Numbered from the stretch's first letter, positions 1 through 39,414 are shown. The stretch is 64,000 nucleotides of DNA from Odontocerum albicorne (GCA_949825065.1 OX463856.1:19588632-19652631), one strand, 5' to 3'. A program made the numbers and translations. Notes: generated from the sequence alone by a model not told the origin.

Positions 1-115
1 CAAACTGGTACCCCTTGTTAATTTTTCATTTCTTTTTTTTTATTGTTATTGGGAATCGAATCCAAAATCCCCAGATAAAAGACAGCATCTTACTAACAAG
101 GCCAAGGAACACGTT
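1..115 (-). repeat. tRNA-like SINE fragment
   Basis: A B-box-like GGGAATCGAATCC and the phrase 'actaacaaggcc' recur in the related repeats at 13.1-13.3 and 38.6 kb (family S4), here on the minus strand. Confidence 0.45.
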
Positions 116-249
116 GACAAATTCGGAAACAAAGTGCCGTCAGGGAAATATTTCGTGGCCGTTAGGCATTATTTTATTGTGTCCGGTTCTGCTGATGTTG
201 GTAAACACTCTTGAGAAAATATCTGTCTTTAGCGACACGGATCAACCCC

Positions 250-570
250 TTAACTGTCTGGATACCTATCCATTTGCAAATGTTGCATAATCAAAAGAGG
301 CACTTTCCGATTTCGATGTTTAAGATTCAAGTCATCATTGCAGAGAACTAATCTTGAGAAATCCTGCACGAGCCATTTTAATTTGGCATCTAACTTCTCT
401 ATCTGGGTTAAGGTAATAGTAATTAGGCTTCCTAGATATTTAAAATGGTCGACTTGCTCTATATGTTGCCTGGTCAACTATATTTTATCATTATTGAGGT
501 TAAATTCGAAAACATCAGTGCTATCCAGGTCATCTATTTATCAATATTGTAAAACATTGGATATAAAATA
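250..570 (-). mobile_element. LINE reverse-transcriptase fragment
   Basis: The minus strand reads IEQVDHFKYLGSLIT, a phrase typical of the C-terminal part of LINE reverse transcriptases. It is followed by degraded sequence that recurs at 49691-49890 (shared phrase 'aagattcaagt.atcatt'). It is interrupted by stops and lies in the last visible intron of the anoctamin gene. Confidence 0.7.
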
Positions 571-583
571 GTATTAACACTAC

Positions 584-27999
<27,416 letters not shown>

Positions 28000-28680
28000 C
28001 GTAAAAGGGGAGAATATTTCGAGGAATAGTGAAAAGTATATAACAATTACAGCGGTGAAAGACTGGGCAAAGAAGACAGTTGAGTAGTCAGTAAGTTAAA
28101 TGTTACATTGAAACCAATGACGCTATTACGTATTGCTCATGTTGTTTGAAAACATGACATCACCGAGCGATCGGCGTCACATTTTTTCCTTTAATTTAAA
28201 TTTTATTATACATTAACGCAAAACAGATCGTTTATAAACATGTCACTTTATTGATTATGTACTGCTTTTCATTTTGAAAGTGTTTCAATATGAGAATGAT
28301 TGGTGAAAATCGGCACAAATTTCACTAATTAACGCCTCTATATATCAAACGTCAAAAAAATTGATTTTTACCCCTCGTATAAAAAAATTTGTGACATTTC
28401 GCCAATTTTTGTGTTGCCATGTTTCTGTTTACGTTTTGCGCATTGGTAGGAACTAATATTTATCCTTTATTTTTACAGTGCTGCGCTTACATGTTTGAAT
28501 TTTATGAAAAAAGACAAATATTATTGCATCACTAATTACGTCTGCTATAAAATAAAGCAATTCATGAAAATGAATGTTCCTATAAGTTGCTTAAATAATG
28601 GAGTTTTGATCTGCAAATCATAAACTTAGTTAAATTGTCAAATATATGTATTAAAAAGCATTTTGACCAGCTAATTATCG
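28000..28680. other. Upstream of the anoctamin start; no promoter defined
   Basis: This should hold the 5' untranslated region and possibly the promoter. I see no clear TATA, initiator or CpG island that would fix a transcription start. Confidence 0.35.
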
Positions 28681-28683
28681 AAA

Positions 28684-28985
28684 AAAAAGACATTCTTCTT
28701 CTTCTTCGATGGTTCTACAGGTCATATCGGGCCTTGCCCTCCATTAACCCTCACCTCCAACTCCTATCTCCCGCCGCGGCCTTCCAATCTGTCACTTGCA
28801 GTAGTTGGGCCGCGTCTTTTTTCACCTCATCCTCCCATCGCAGCCTATATCTACCGACCTTTCTTCTTCCGCCCGGATGTCCCTCAAGGATCCTCTTAGG
28901 TACCCGTGATGACGGCATTCTCTGCACATGCCCAGCTCATCTCAGTCTGCTCAGTCTGGCATGTACAGAGAGCCTGGGAGCTTTA
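28684..28985 (-). mobile_element. LINE reverse-transcriptase C-terminal fragment (different family)
   Basis: The minus strand reads LSRLRWAGHVQRMPSSRVPK, then ILEGHPGGRRKVGRYRLRW and EDEVKKDAAQ. This is a common LINE C-terminal block. The open frames on the plus strand are its shadow. It is GC-richer than its flanks. Confidence 0.85.
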
Positions 28986-29499
28986 TAGATGCTATACAGC
29001 TAATATCGAGAAAAAAAAGAAATTATAATGTTAAAACCAAAACAAACCGTTTGAGATTGAAAATATGTTAGAAAAAGTATACAAAAACATAAATTTTATT
29101 ATTAAAAAATATTAACAATAGCACAATTAAAATAACGAATACATTTTTATTTTAAGAAGTCTATATAGTAATAAACTAATTTATAGAGTTATTTGAATCT
29201 GTAGGTCTTGAAAAAACTTGTTAAAATAATTTTTTGAAATTACCAATGACCTAATTGAGGCAAGTCTCATTAAATGGCTATATAGATTTTCAAATTTTAT
29301 GACATATCACTATAACTACACCATAAAAACAATAAATTGTTTTAAATAATTTTAGTGATAAGTTTCTACATATTTTTTAAAGAATAACTTTTGAAATTGC
29401 GTCTTTGTATTGATAATATGGTGTTAACTCAAAACTGTCCGAGATAATATCCTTCTAAATTTTCTATTTACATTATTTCTATGTCAAAATGATTCTTTT

Positions 29500-30995
29500 A
29501 GTCGGAAAAATGGACAATGTTAAGACTTTTTCCATTTTTGCAGCCTAACGTTTTTCTTTTTTTTCATGTTTTTTAGTCATTTGTACTTCTTGTAGACTGA
29601 TCTCATTCAGATATTCCAAACGCTCGCCATTTTTTGCTATATCAGATTTACCGTTATTTCTACTTGTATTACTATCCTCGTACAATTCCTCAAAATATTA
29701 TTTCAACCTTGAACAAACTCTTTATCATTCTGACAAAACCTTTCCATTTTCATTTTTGATTCCACTCATTCCTCCCGTATAATTTTTCCTGTCTCGCCAT
29801 GCATCCCCTTTTTTACATTCAACTTTCGCCGTGCCATAAACATCTTTTGCTATGTTCACCAGTACATATTTTCATAATCACCCATTGGCCTCAATAATAT
29901 AATTAGTTCATCAGTTATCAATATTTTTTTTCCTTTGGCGTTCTTTCTAAATTCCTTTTTTTCTCGTCATTTTGCAGTTTCTCACATTTGATTCTTACGG
30001 CCGGCATTTTTAAATATACTAGATAATCACTAACGGAGAATATTTACTCTGCTCACCACTAAATAATGACCTGAGCCGATATTTGTTATCTCTAAACACT
30101 CTTGTATCGAAAGTGCTCTTTGCAGTGAGGTGCATAGACGCACGGCAACGCACTGGACTTCCGTGCGGAAGGTCGTCGGTTCGAACCCCGCGCTGTGCTA
30201 CTCCCCTCGAATGACACAGATAATTTTTCCGCCTAGTGTTCGAGGGTATACGGATACCTATAACTTCGGTCATATTTATTCTTTAAAAAAAATGAAGAAT
30301 CTACGCACACATAGTCAATTAATGATCTTTCATTTCCTCTTTCCCACGTATACTTGCTATATGATTCCTTTTGTATACTTGCTATATGATTTACTATATG
30401 ATTCCTTTTGTGGCCAAAAATCGTATTTGAAACACACTACTAGAATTCTATCTCTATTCCCATTTGTTTGTCTATCACCAAACTTGCCTAACACCGATTT
30501 AAAATGATTCCTTTTGACGGCAACCCATGCATTCAAGTCACCTGCCAATATAATCTATTCATTCTTCTTCGTTTTATCTAAAACGTTTCTTAAACAGTTC
30601 CAAAAATCTTCCTTGCTTTCATTAGTTTCACTGTCGACCGGAGCATACCCCTTTACAAGTAAAATATTCGTTATGCCTACTTTAAATCTAATCCACATCA
30701 CTCTTGGGTTTACAAATTCTTACTCTTTCATACATTTCTTCAACCGCATGGAAAAAAATGCTCCCAAACTCCATTTGACTCTTTCAGTATTCTTCACATC
30801 AGACTACAAGCTGGTACTAAAACGAATTGTGCAGCATAAGTATATAACAATGCTAAAAATCTTCCACTTTGTGGATATACACTGCATTCACAACCTTATA
30901 CACACTTAACTCTCAAGTTATCTAATACACAATTTTCGTATCCTCATAATTTCAACAACCACATCAAAATTATGTTCAACAACTTTTTATTACAC
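29500..30995 (-). mobile_element. LINE with endonuclease domain, interrupted by a SINE
   Basis: The minus strand shows an AP-endonuclease-type block: ILLVKGYAPVDSETNES, then NEYIILAGDLNAWV, then SVLGKFGD. Downstream of the inserted SINE it continues with linker and RT-entry text (FCQNDKEF, ISLQEVQMTKK). GDLNAWV is the conserved endonuclease motif. Frames shift repeatedly, so it is a relic. Confidence 0.75.
30010..30300 (+). repeat. tRNA-derived SINE (family S1)
   Basis: It has a tRNA-like head with B box GGTTCGAACCC (30178) after 'ggacttccgtgcggaaggtc', then 'tactcccctcgaatgacaca' and 'cgcctagtgttcgagggta'. Copies lie at 47385-47762 and 61325-61690 on the minus strand. It cuts the LINE endonuclease fragment. 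Confidence 0.78.
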
Positions 30996-31436
30996 ACTCC
31001 TCATTCGCATCAAACAATTACTCAAATGCCTATGTGGATACACTCAAAAGCTCGTCACTCTCCTTTTGTCTTTTTAATTTTCGAGTTTCTTCCTTAGATC
31101 TTAATTTCTATTCTCCTGTTACTTGTTTTGAGACAATAATCTTTCATAGTATTCGGTGTCTTAGGCTCAGTAACTTTTATTGGTCTTTTGGTGTTATATT
31201 TCGAACTCATATGTTAGTATGTTTAAGATGGTCGAGTTGTATATTTTCAGTTTGGCATTCCGGGATAGGACCTTTAGTTAAAAAAAATGTTTGGTTAATA
31301 CTCGTATTAAAAAGGCACCTACTTTGCTATGTAAAAATGATAAATGTTCACCGTTGTATTATTATCTTGAAATATTGTTCTGCTTACAGCGTACTGTAAT
31401 ATAAATATCGAAAAATATTTTATTAGAAAATATGGC

Positions 31437-31536
31437 GATTAAATCGTGTCAAAGAACATTTTGCGCATCCTTTACCATTTTATCTCGTTTCCAAATCAGG
31501 ATAAAAAGATCATAATTGCATTTGACACGATTTTAT
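31437..31536. repeat. Short inverted repeat, 18-bp arms
   Basis: Arms 'gattaaatcgtgtcaaag' and 'atttgacacgattttatc' pair at 16 of 18 positions around a 64-bp spacer. It may be a small MITE. Confidence 0.45.
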
Positions 31537-31559
31537 CAGTGAAAAGGGGTCGCTGTTAA

Positions 31560-31930
31560 GCACAAAATAAATATATATATTTTCCCGGAGAGGCTCCAAC
31601 CAATAAAGGGTTGATGGCAAATGGCACTATGCGTTTATATCGAGATAAACAAGCCTTTAATGCTTTTAATACTTCACACCCTTTGGCTTACTGTTACGAT
31701 ACAGGGTTAACAAAAAGTAATACTATAACTATTCAATTTTCACACCATTTTAAGTTGTTTGAAATTAAGGATATCGTGAATATGTATGTGGGTTCAAATG
31801 TAGTAATATTTGTATAGTTTAAACATTTATTAGCTGTCTACCCTAATGAGGACATACCATAAGCACTAAATAAAACATATTATATTTAGGAGTAACAGAA
31901 ATATTATTTATCGCATCGTTGTTAAGTTTA
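31560..31930. other. Unassigned stretch with a 68-codon open frame
   Basis: An open frame at 31611-31817 on the plus strand starts MANGTMRLYRDKQAF and has no recognised domain. No splice or promoter evidence was found. It is likely a repeat or chance frame. Confidence 0.3.
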
Positions 31931-31959
31931 TTAAGAATGAGACTTCGAATCTTATGTAC

Positions 31960-32130
31960 AGTAACCATTAAAAACATAAAAAAATATATACATAAGAGTT
32001 GAATGACAAGGTGTATGAATTAAGAAGTAGCGAAATATGTGTGTTGCGATATGAAAATCTGGCGATCTCTTTTCTCTGCCTACCCTGACAGCGCGATGAT
32101 ATTTATATATAAAAAAACGATTGTACGTAC
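31960..32130 (+). mobile_element. LINE terminal fragment (recurrent family)
   Basis: The plus strand ends with 'ttttctctgcctaccctgac', the family terminus. Confidence 0.55.
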
Positions 32131-32211
32131 GCCCATTTGTAACAATGTGTGTTGTCAAAGTTGCGGTCAAGTTAAAGAAAAAAGATAAATTATAATTAGC
32201 CTTTCAATACG

Positions 32212-33060
32212 AGGGGAGGTCAATAAATTCGCGAAATGAAGGGGTTAAAAAAGGGGTGGTAGTGCGTATGCACATTTTCCAATAATATGACTGATTACTA
32301 GTATATTCGCCAAGTTTTAGTCTAATTTTGAGAGTATTGTTAAATATATCATCGGGAGAGTATGTCAAATGTTAATAACATCCCTAGTATGGACAAAATT
32401 GAGTATCGCGCGTCATTAAGTTTCTCACAAAACAAGGGAAAATACCTCAAATCATTTTGGAAGAGATGTTAGCGTCTTACGGGCACGGTTTCCTTGGAAA
32501 AACGATGGTTTACAAGTGACGTAGTTTTTTTAAGCAAGGGAAAGAATCGATTGAAGACAACCTCTCACCAGGACGACCTGTTGAGGCCACTTCTTCAAAC
32601 ATCGTCAAAAAAGTAAAAAAGCTTGTGCTAGAAGATGCCCGTCTAAACAAACAATAGTTTGCAGAGATGGTTGGAGTATCACCTACAACCGTTTTGAATA
32701 TCTTCTGTCAGCATCTAGCGACGTCAAAAGTTAGTGCGAAGTAGGATACCTAGAATGCTCATGCCACTTCAAAAACAACAACGCGTTGAATGTTCATGAC
32801 AGTTTTTGGGCCTCTGCAGAAACTACAAAGATGATATTTTGAGCCGTATTTTTACTGAAGATAAAACTTGGGTTCATCATTATGAGCCTGAGTTGAAGCA
32901 GGAGTCCATGCAAAGGCATAAAAAGGGCATACATGTGTTCCGTCGCGATTTCTCAGTCGTTACCGGACCGGACTGTTAGCGCATCGTGCGACAGAGACGA
33001 CGCTCTACGAACGATGCGTATTACTTTCCGCCGGGTACTGTACATTATTTACCTCTCTAT
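32212..33060 (+). mobile_element. Degraded mariner
   Basis: The left terminus 'acgaggggaggtcaataaat' has a weak inverted match at the right ('ttatttacctctc', about 33045). Transposase pieces on the plus strand are QIILEEMLASYGHG, KQGKESIEDNLSPGRPVEAT and SNIVKKVKKLVLEDARL, interspersed with stops. The right part is scrambled. Confidence 0.72.
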
Positions 33061-33089
33061 TAAAACTTAACACTGCTCAGAATTTGGGG

Positions 33090-33745
33090 GACCACTTTTT
33101 ATTACTATCTAAATGTTGTATCTTGATTACTATGTGAACCCAAAAATACTCTGAAATGCAGTGTTCAACATAATTACCATTGTTTTTAAATTTGTGTGTT
33201 TATCTTTTGGTGGCCCTACCACAAGCGCATGATAAATATTATACACCACATTTCTATTATTAAAATGTGAACCCAACAATAACTTCTAATTTGGAGTTTA
33301 ATTAGTAATTTCTGTTTTCAAATACGCATTTTAACAGTCCTACCACAAAATGGTCATGATAAATACATCGCAGTTTAATTATTACTCTGTTAACCCAACG
33401 ATATCTTCTAATTAGATATTTAATTAGTTACTTTTGTTTTCAAATTCGCATTTTAGCAGCCCTACCACAAAATGCTCGTGATAACTACATCACAGTTTTA
33501 TTATTACTCTGTAAACCCGATGATGTTTTCTAATTGGGGTTTTAATTAGTTACTTTTGTTTTCAAATTCGCATTTTAGTAACCCTAACACAAAATGGTCA
33601 TGATAAACTTATCACAGTTTTATTATTACTATATGAACACGACGTCTTCTAATTTGAGGTTAAATAAGTTACTTTTGATTTCAAATTCGAATTGTAGCAG
33701 CCCTACCATAAAATGGTCATGATAAATACATCACAGTTTTGTTTG
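33090..33745. repeat. Minisatellite, unit about 120 bp, five or more copies
   Basis: 'cctaccacaaaatggtcatg' recurs near 33214, 33341, 33461, 33581 and 33701, each followed by 'tattattactctgt..aac' and 'ttctaattggg'-like text. Confidence 0.88.
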
Positions 33746-34194
33746 TTTCTCGTTTCGCTTAAGTCATGGATTTAATAAATTTTAATCCCTTCCAACCCTC
33801 TTTATTGATATGGAGCTGGTCAACCCCTTAACCCTCTGCGCACGAATCGAAAAGCATAATTCGCATATTTTAATCTAAGACTCTCTTTATTCTATTTCTC
33901 ATTTAGATGTTAGACAATTGATGAATGATTCTAAGTCTAAGACAAGTCATAGTGGGTTTTGGTGTTAGAGAATCCAGAGTTAACAAACCTTTGCTCAGAT
34001 ATTCCATGGTTATTTGACTTCTAGAAGACACAAAAAAGTTATACGTCATTCGAAAGAAAATTTTCTGATCTACAAGATATTGTGTTTGCTTTTACGTTAC
34101 ATATATTATTTTATTTGATTACAAGCCTTCAAAATGGAATGTCAAGTAGACGAAAGTGAGCATTTTCGACACCTCCTTCTGTTCGTGTTCAATC

Positions 34195-34880
34195 GAGGAA
34201 ATAAAGGAGCCGAATAAATGCTGAAGAGATGCGTGCATTGAGAAGAATACATGGAGTGACAATGAATGACATAATACGGAATTAAGAGATAAGGGATGAA
34301 TGTGAACTTAAGGCTGATGTGTTAAGTAATATGAATAAGACTACGTTGAGATGGTTCGGGAATGTATAACGAATGAATGAAGACTTTAGTTATTGTTAAA
34401 ATATATTTTAACATTATTTTGGTAATGACTGATATATGTGAGAAAAACGTGGGTGATAGGAGCCGAATAAATGTTATAGAAATGCGTGTACTTAAAGTAA
34501 TACATGGGGTGTCAATGTATGACGGAATACGGAATGAAGTGATTAGGGATGAATGTGAACTTTAGGCTTATGTGTCAATTAGGATGAGAAAGAACACGGT
34601 GAGATGGTGAGATGGGCATGTGGAACGAATGAATGAACATATACTAACAAAACAGATGTAGTGCAGATGTGAGTGGAAGGCGTATGAGAGGAAGACCAAG
34701 GAAAATATGGTTGGATCAAATGATTGACATTCTGGAAGAAGGAAAAGTAGAAAGCCAGAGAAATCGTAGTGGTTGTATGGATGTGGAAGAGGCTAAGGAT
34801 ATGTGTCGAGTTAGAGAAGTATGGAGATCTGTCCTCTCTACCCAGGCCGATAAGGAAATAGCTTGATGGTGTGTATTTAT
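34195..34880 (+). mobile_element. LINE 3'-end fragments in tandem (recurrent family)
   Basis: Two copies of the same part lie in line (34195-34385 and 34440-34880). The second ends with the best-preserved terminus in the window, one frame from 34669: SGRRMRGRPRKIWLDQMIDI, then NRSGCMDVEEAKDMC, then SVLSTQADKEIA and a stop. It serves as the reference for the other copies. Confidence 0.85.
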
Positions 34881-35378
34881 AAACCTAACTTTTTTAAACA
34901 TGAGTCCACTTCAATTTATGCGGAGTTCTTTTTGATTTTTTACAAGAACTTTCAACTTGTCCACGAATATAGGGTAAGTCTATAAAATGAAAAAGACAAG
35001 GATATTCGAAGAGTTTAAAAGACATTTGGCCCAACTCAAATATTCTGTTTACAAAAAAAACTTCAAATAGTTTGCAATATCTTACTAAAAATTGTCTCAA
35101 TCAGTTTTTTCTTCACCCAATCAAATCTCACCTTCATTCATAGCTCTATGACGACTTCTGTGACGTGTGGAGTCTAGTCAAAGACCATAAAAAAATATCT
35201 AGTGTGCTATATTTAAAAAAATACAAGGATTTGTGAATGATATTGGGCCTGTTTCCAAGCCTTGTAGCTGATATTCGGAGTCCTAGAAGCAATAGTGAGA
35301 TCAGTTCCTTGTCCCTATAATTTACAATGACCAGTGGTTCAAGAGCTAGCTGATTATCTTGGAACCGCCATGACTACA

Positions 35379-35745
35379 GTGCAGATGACCAAAGAATCGT
35401 CAAAAATGGGACAGGTGTGCACTGTTTGTCGATGTACTGATGTATCTCAGATGCAGATGACCAAATAATGGTCAGAAATGGGACAGGTATACACTGTTGG
35501 TCGATGTACTGATGTATCTCAGATGCAAATGACCAAAGATTGGTCAGAAAGGGTACAGGTATACACTATTGGTCGATGTACTGATGTATCTCAGATGCAG
35601 ATGACCAAAGATTGGTCAGAAATGGGGCACGTATACACTGTTGGTCGACGTACTGATGTATCTCAGATGCAGATGACCAAAGATTAGTCAGAAATGGGTC
35701 AGGTATACACTGTTGGTCGATGTACCTATGTATCTCAGACGATCA
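35379..35745. repeat. Minisatellite, 72-bp unit, five copies
   Basis: 'cagatgaccaaagattggtc' recurs every 72 bp, followed by 'tatacactgttggtcgatgt'. The unit is a multiple of three, so one frame stays open as a 24-residue repeat (MQMTKDWSEMGQVYTVGR and on). No start context, splice sites or flanking coding sequence support a gene. Confidence 0.92.
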
Positions 35746-35764
35746 AATTTGTTAATCAATGTAC

Positions 35765-35960
35765 TGATGTATTTCCGTGGCTTATTTGGTAAGATCCTCG
35801 ACTTCCAAACCGGAGATTACGGGTTTGGTTTTATGTAGAATATTTTTTTATTTAAAAAGGTTCCAGCCTGGTTTTCACTTAAGATCTCTTTGATATCATT
35901 CAGGATGGTTGGAAGAGATTAAAACATAACAAAACACCCGTCAGATTGTGTTGAATACAA
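35765..35960 (+). repeat. tRNA-like SINE (family S4), nearly complete
   Basis: The head 'ggcttatttggtaagatcct' and 'ttacgggtttggtttta' is followed by T/A runs, 'cctggttttcacttaa', then the tail 'ggatggttggaagagatt' and 'cagattgtgttga'. Confidence 0.68.
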
Positions 35961-36340
35961 CGGAAGAATAAAACAATACTTTCGCCTGATGAACCACAAA
36001 AATCTAGGCATTTATATCTTCCGCAAGCTCTGAATATTCAGTGACTTAGGAGGTTTCTAATTTATTCTACGCCACCTCAATCTATCTTTTGGATTCCAAT
36101 ATAAAATTTTTTTCGTCCTGTAGATGTTTAATCCTATCAAGAGAAGATATAAAAATATTTTTTATAATATCTTTGCACCTCATAAGAATATTCAAATGAA
36201 TACGTATCACATTCATCACGTATCACATTTATTTTAGAGTAGAAATCATCAAAATTCTAACCCAATTTAGAACCATTTGCTTTCGCCATGTACTTAACAC
36301 TTTATACCACGATTCCATGTTTTAACGTGATTAACTAATT

Positions 36341-36417
36341 AGGGCGATTTTTAAGTTCCAGGCCGATTTTTTTTCACGTTCCATGCAAAATCGGCCTGGA
36401 ACATAAAAATCACCCCT
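36341..36417. repeat. Palindrome with 29-bp arms
   Basis: The left arm includes 'agttccaggccgatttt' and the right arm 'aaaatcggcctggaacat'. The loop is about 17 bp. It looks like a miniature hairpin element. Confidence 0.8.
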
Positions 36418-37520
36418 TATTTGCATTCAGTAGTATCTTGTTTTTACGAGATCTTAAAAAAAAAGACGTATTACTCGATTTCTAGAATGGACCAAATACT
36501 GTAAATAAGGAAAATATGCCTAAATTGATTAGTGATGGAGATTCTGACATCACGTCATCAGCGTACAGTGCAGTGTTAGATTTTAAAGATTTAGACGTAT
36601 GAATCTGAAGACCAACTATAGTTTCCTAATCCAAATAAAATAAAGAATTTGCAGAATCATCCAAGTAGGTTGTCTATGAACTTGTCTAAACACGTGTTAA
36701 TATGTATTCAATCAACTGACTAAAAATAAAAACCCAGCAGAACTTTAAGGTATGTGCTAAGCACAAGAAGATAAATGAGACCCGGTATATAAGTAAGGGT
36801 GGTGATGTAGCTTTCCACAAAGAAAAATGATGGCAGAGTTACCATACTTAACCTAATTACAAAAGTATTTCAAATGAATATTTAAATTCATTACAGTATT
36901 CTAAATATTTAGTTAAATGTAGCCATTTTAGTAAGCCCTTCATAAAAATCTCAAAAATCAGCGGGACTCTAAGAAGGTTGTTTTAATTTTGATCGGGTCT
37001 TAAAATGTTAAAACTCCAATGCTTCTGTAAAAATACCAATTATCTTTCGAAAATTTCACAATTAATTATTTAAACATGGCTAAAGCAACTGAATTTTCGT
37101 TTCTTTATCTACAGTACTATATATGTTTTCCATACAAAAATCTTAATACATATAATTCAGCAGCAGACCATGGTTTTTATGTACCTATCCATATTTTGAT
37201 AGTTTCAGGCTTGTGCCATTTTCCCTTTAAGCCTCTCATCTAAAGTAGCTAAGTTAGAATCCAGAAGTTTCAAAAATGCAAAGTTAAACCTACGTGCCAA
37301 CTCTTGTAGGAATTTTCTCGCCTCCGTCCTGTCTATTCAGCGATGCAGAATTTGTAACAGAAGAAGCGACTGGCAACATTTTATTGAATTCCCTACTTCA
37401 ACTAGCATATTACGAGTACATGCATGTTGTAAGTCAGAAGCTTTCAAACTGTGCGCCTCGGTGCCCTGAGGTGCCGCGGGATATTTGAGTTTAGCTACTG
37501 ATTTCAAAAACTCTCAAGAT
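36418..37520. other. Unassigned intergenic stretch
   Basis: No supported exon, element end or tandem repeat. Short open frames (for example 37294-37488) lack recognisable domains. Confidence 0.4.
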
Positions 37521-37526
37521 AATAAA

Positions 37527-37702
37527 GAGTAACGCAACAAGAACTGCAATTTAAAATTTGTCGCCATTTTTTAGCTGTTCAACGTATACTATGTATAATT
37601 AACATACATCATCTATATAATCTATAAACTAATTATGCAGCAGTACACGATTGCAAAACTTAATTTAAATTTAAAGTTGCAGTTTTTTGTTGCGCCACCC
37701 TG
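37527..37702. mobile_element. MITE, copy 1 of a pair
   Basis: The ends 'aacgcaacaagaactgcaat' and 'ttgcagttttttgttgcgc' are inverted. The inside is AT-rich and non-coding, with 'aatctataaactaattatgc' shared with copy 2. Confidence 0.8.
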
Positions 37703-37734
37703 TCAATTTCCTTTGACCAAAGGTATTATTTCAT

Positions 37735-37882
37735 AGAGGGGCGCAACAAAAACTACAATTTTTAGTTGGCCGCCATTTAATGAACATATGTCATATGCAT
37801 AATCTATAAATTAATTATTCAGCAATACATAATTGCAAAACTTAATTTAAGTTTAAAATTGCAGTTTTTGTTGCGCTGCCCT
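37735..37882. mobile_element. MITE, copy 2 of a pair
   Basis: The ends 'gggcgcaacaaaaactacaa' and 'ttgcagtttttgttgcgctg' are inverted. TA occurs on both flanks, as for Tc1/mariner-type insertion. Same orientation as copy 1, 32 bp away. Confidence 0.8.
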
Positions 37883-38024
37883 ATATACGCAGTAGTTCAC
37901 GCGGATTCGAGACCCATTCAGGGTCCATTGGACTACATTGGTAGAGAAAAAAAGACTAATTGAGCAGTTTTACTATGGTAAATTAAAACAACATTTATTG
38001 ATATGGAACTTAGTTCTTTTTCTT

Positions 38025-38360
38025 TCATCATTGTCGTTGCCGGGCCTCGCAGTCGAGGATCCCCTCGCTACTCCAACGTCAGTCTTGAACCGCTCTCCCA
38101 CGTCGATCGTGAGATCTTTTGTGAGAGAACAGCCCGATCCTGGATGCGCCCTCCCTCCCACAAATGCTACAGAAATATGGACCCTGCTGAGCCGCCTGGT
38201 CATGTTGACGCATGTTCGCAGCGCGCAGACTATTTCTCACACGTCTAGCCACTGAGACGCCATCAGCCCGAGAACAAAATCATGCACAAAGTAAGCGACT
38301 TTCGCAGACTGTCCTTATAGCGCTTTCTCTGCCCACCAACTCTTCGCTTGCCCCCTACTT
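38025..38360. repeat. GC-rich repeat related to the S1 SINE body
   Basis: 'tcgttgccgggcctcgcagtc' matches the S1 body ends at 47391 and 61331 (tcgtcgttgctgg.cctcgtagtc). The rest is unique. Its open frames in three phases look like shadows of a GC-rich repeat. Confidence 0.45.
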
Positions 38361-38639
38361 CCCCGTACAAGACGCGTCCTTTTTTTTTCTTCATATGGTA
38401 CCCTTAAACATATCCGAATAGGCAATTCTGGTTGAAGAGCAAAGCTGAAATACAACATTGTCATCAGTCTCAGTAATTAGCCTTTTATAGCGGGTTTAGA
38501 ACCAAACGAGTAGGCGCGGAATTCATCGTTCGTCATTCCACACGTTGACAACACTACCGCACTTGAAGTTAAAACAACACTAGCATACGTACTCGGCTCG
38601 TTCAAGAATTGTTACTTATTTACTTTTTTTTTGTTTTTT

Positions 38640-38725
38640 TTTGCGTACCATCGAGAATTGAACTCGAAAGCCGCGAGGGAAAATCAAGCGTCTTATTAAC
38701 TAGGCTACAGAGGTCGTTAATATGG
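38640..38725 (-). repeat. tRNA-like SINE head (family S4)
   Basis: In reverse: 'cctctgtagcctagttaata', 'ttcgagttcaattctcgatgg'. Similar heads lie at 13.2 kb and at the left end of the window. Confidence 0.5.
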
Positions 38726-38729
38726 GACA

Positions 38730-39410
38730 AATATCTTTTGCTAAGTGCTGAAGCTCAATTAATCCTAGTTCCACTTGTGCCGACTTGCGAAACTAGGTTT
38801 TTAGTGGTAGCTGTTATGAAAACCAAATATTGCTCACAAATCAACGCGAAACAGAAAATAAGGATAGGAGTGTTAAGTTTGATTCCAAGATTTGAAAAAC
38901 TGTGTGGTGAGCATCAGGCTCACCCATTCCACTAATTGATTTTTAGGGCGCAGGTAAAAATTCTGTATACACTAAAGTCACCGTGAAATGAAAAAGTTTG
39001 AAAACCACTGTTATAAAGGAAAATGCAATTCTCACTTGTGTTGCCAGTGAAATTAAACTTTTGGCTCATATTCGCACATCGGAAACTTGTCTTTTTGAGT
39101 TATTCTTATTATTGGAATTTGAATCCAGTCATTAAATTACTATTTTTCAAAAATAAAAAAAGGATTTTCATGACCTAGTTAGTAGATATGAGGCGTTTAG
39201 AAGATGGTCAAGTGCCTAAAGACGTTCTATGCAAAGAACTCTGCAATACAAAGCGATCTCACGGAGGTCAGCGTTATCATTGTTAATTAAAATATTAAAA
39301 GCATATAACACAACCTGGTTGGTTGGGATAAATTGCTGTATAGCAATAATCTCATTAGATATATCATATCTGTATCCCGGAGACATAAATCACCATGTAC
39401 ATTTTGTTAA
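38730..39410. other. Unassigned stretch
   Basis: A SINE/LINE tail-like phrase 'cctggttggttgggataaat' occurs at 39309. Otherwise no supported feature. Confidence 0.4.
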
Positions 39411-39414
39411 TTTT

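Noticed and set aside
28635..28988. 117-residue plus-strand open frame with SSHRSLYLPTF
   Set aside because: It is the antisense shadow of a LINE C-terminal block on the minus strand.
30130..30200. Stand-alone tRNA gene with B box GGTTCGAACCC
   Set aside because: The same head recurs at 47.7 and 61.6 kb with a shared 200-300 bp body, so it is a SINE.
35478..35687. Calling the 72-bp repeat a gene
   Set aside because: No ATG context, splice site or flanking coding sequence; the frame opens and closes with the array.
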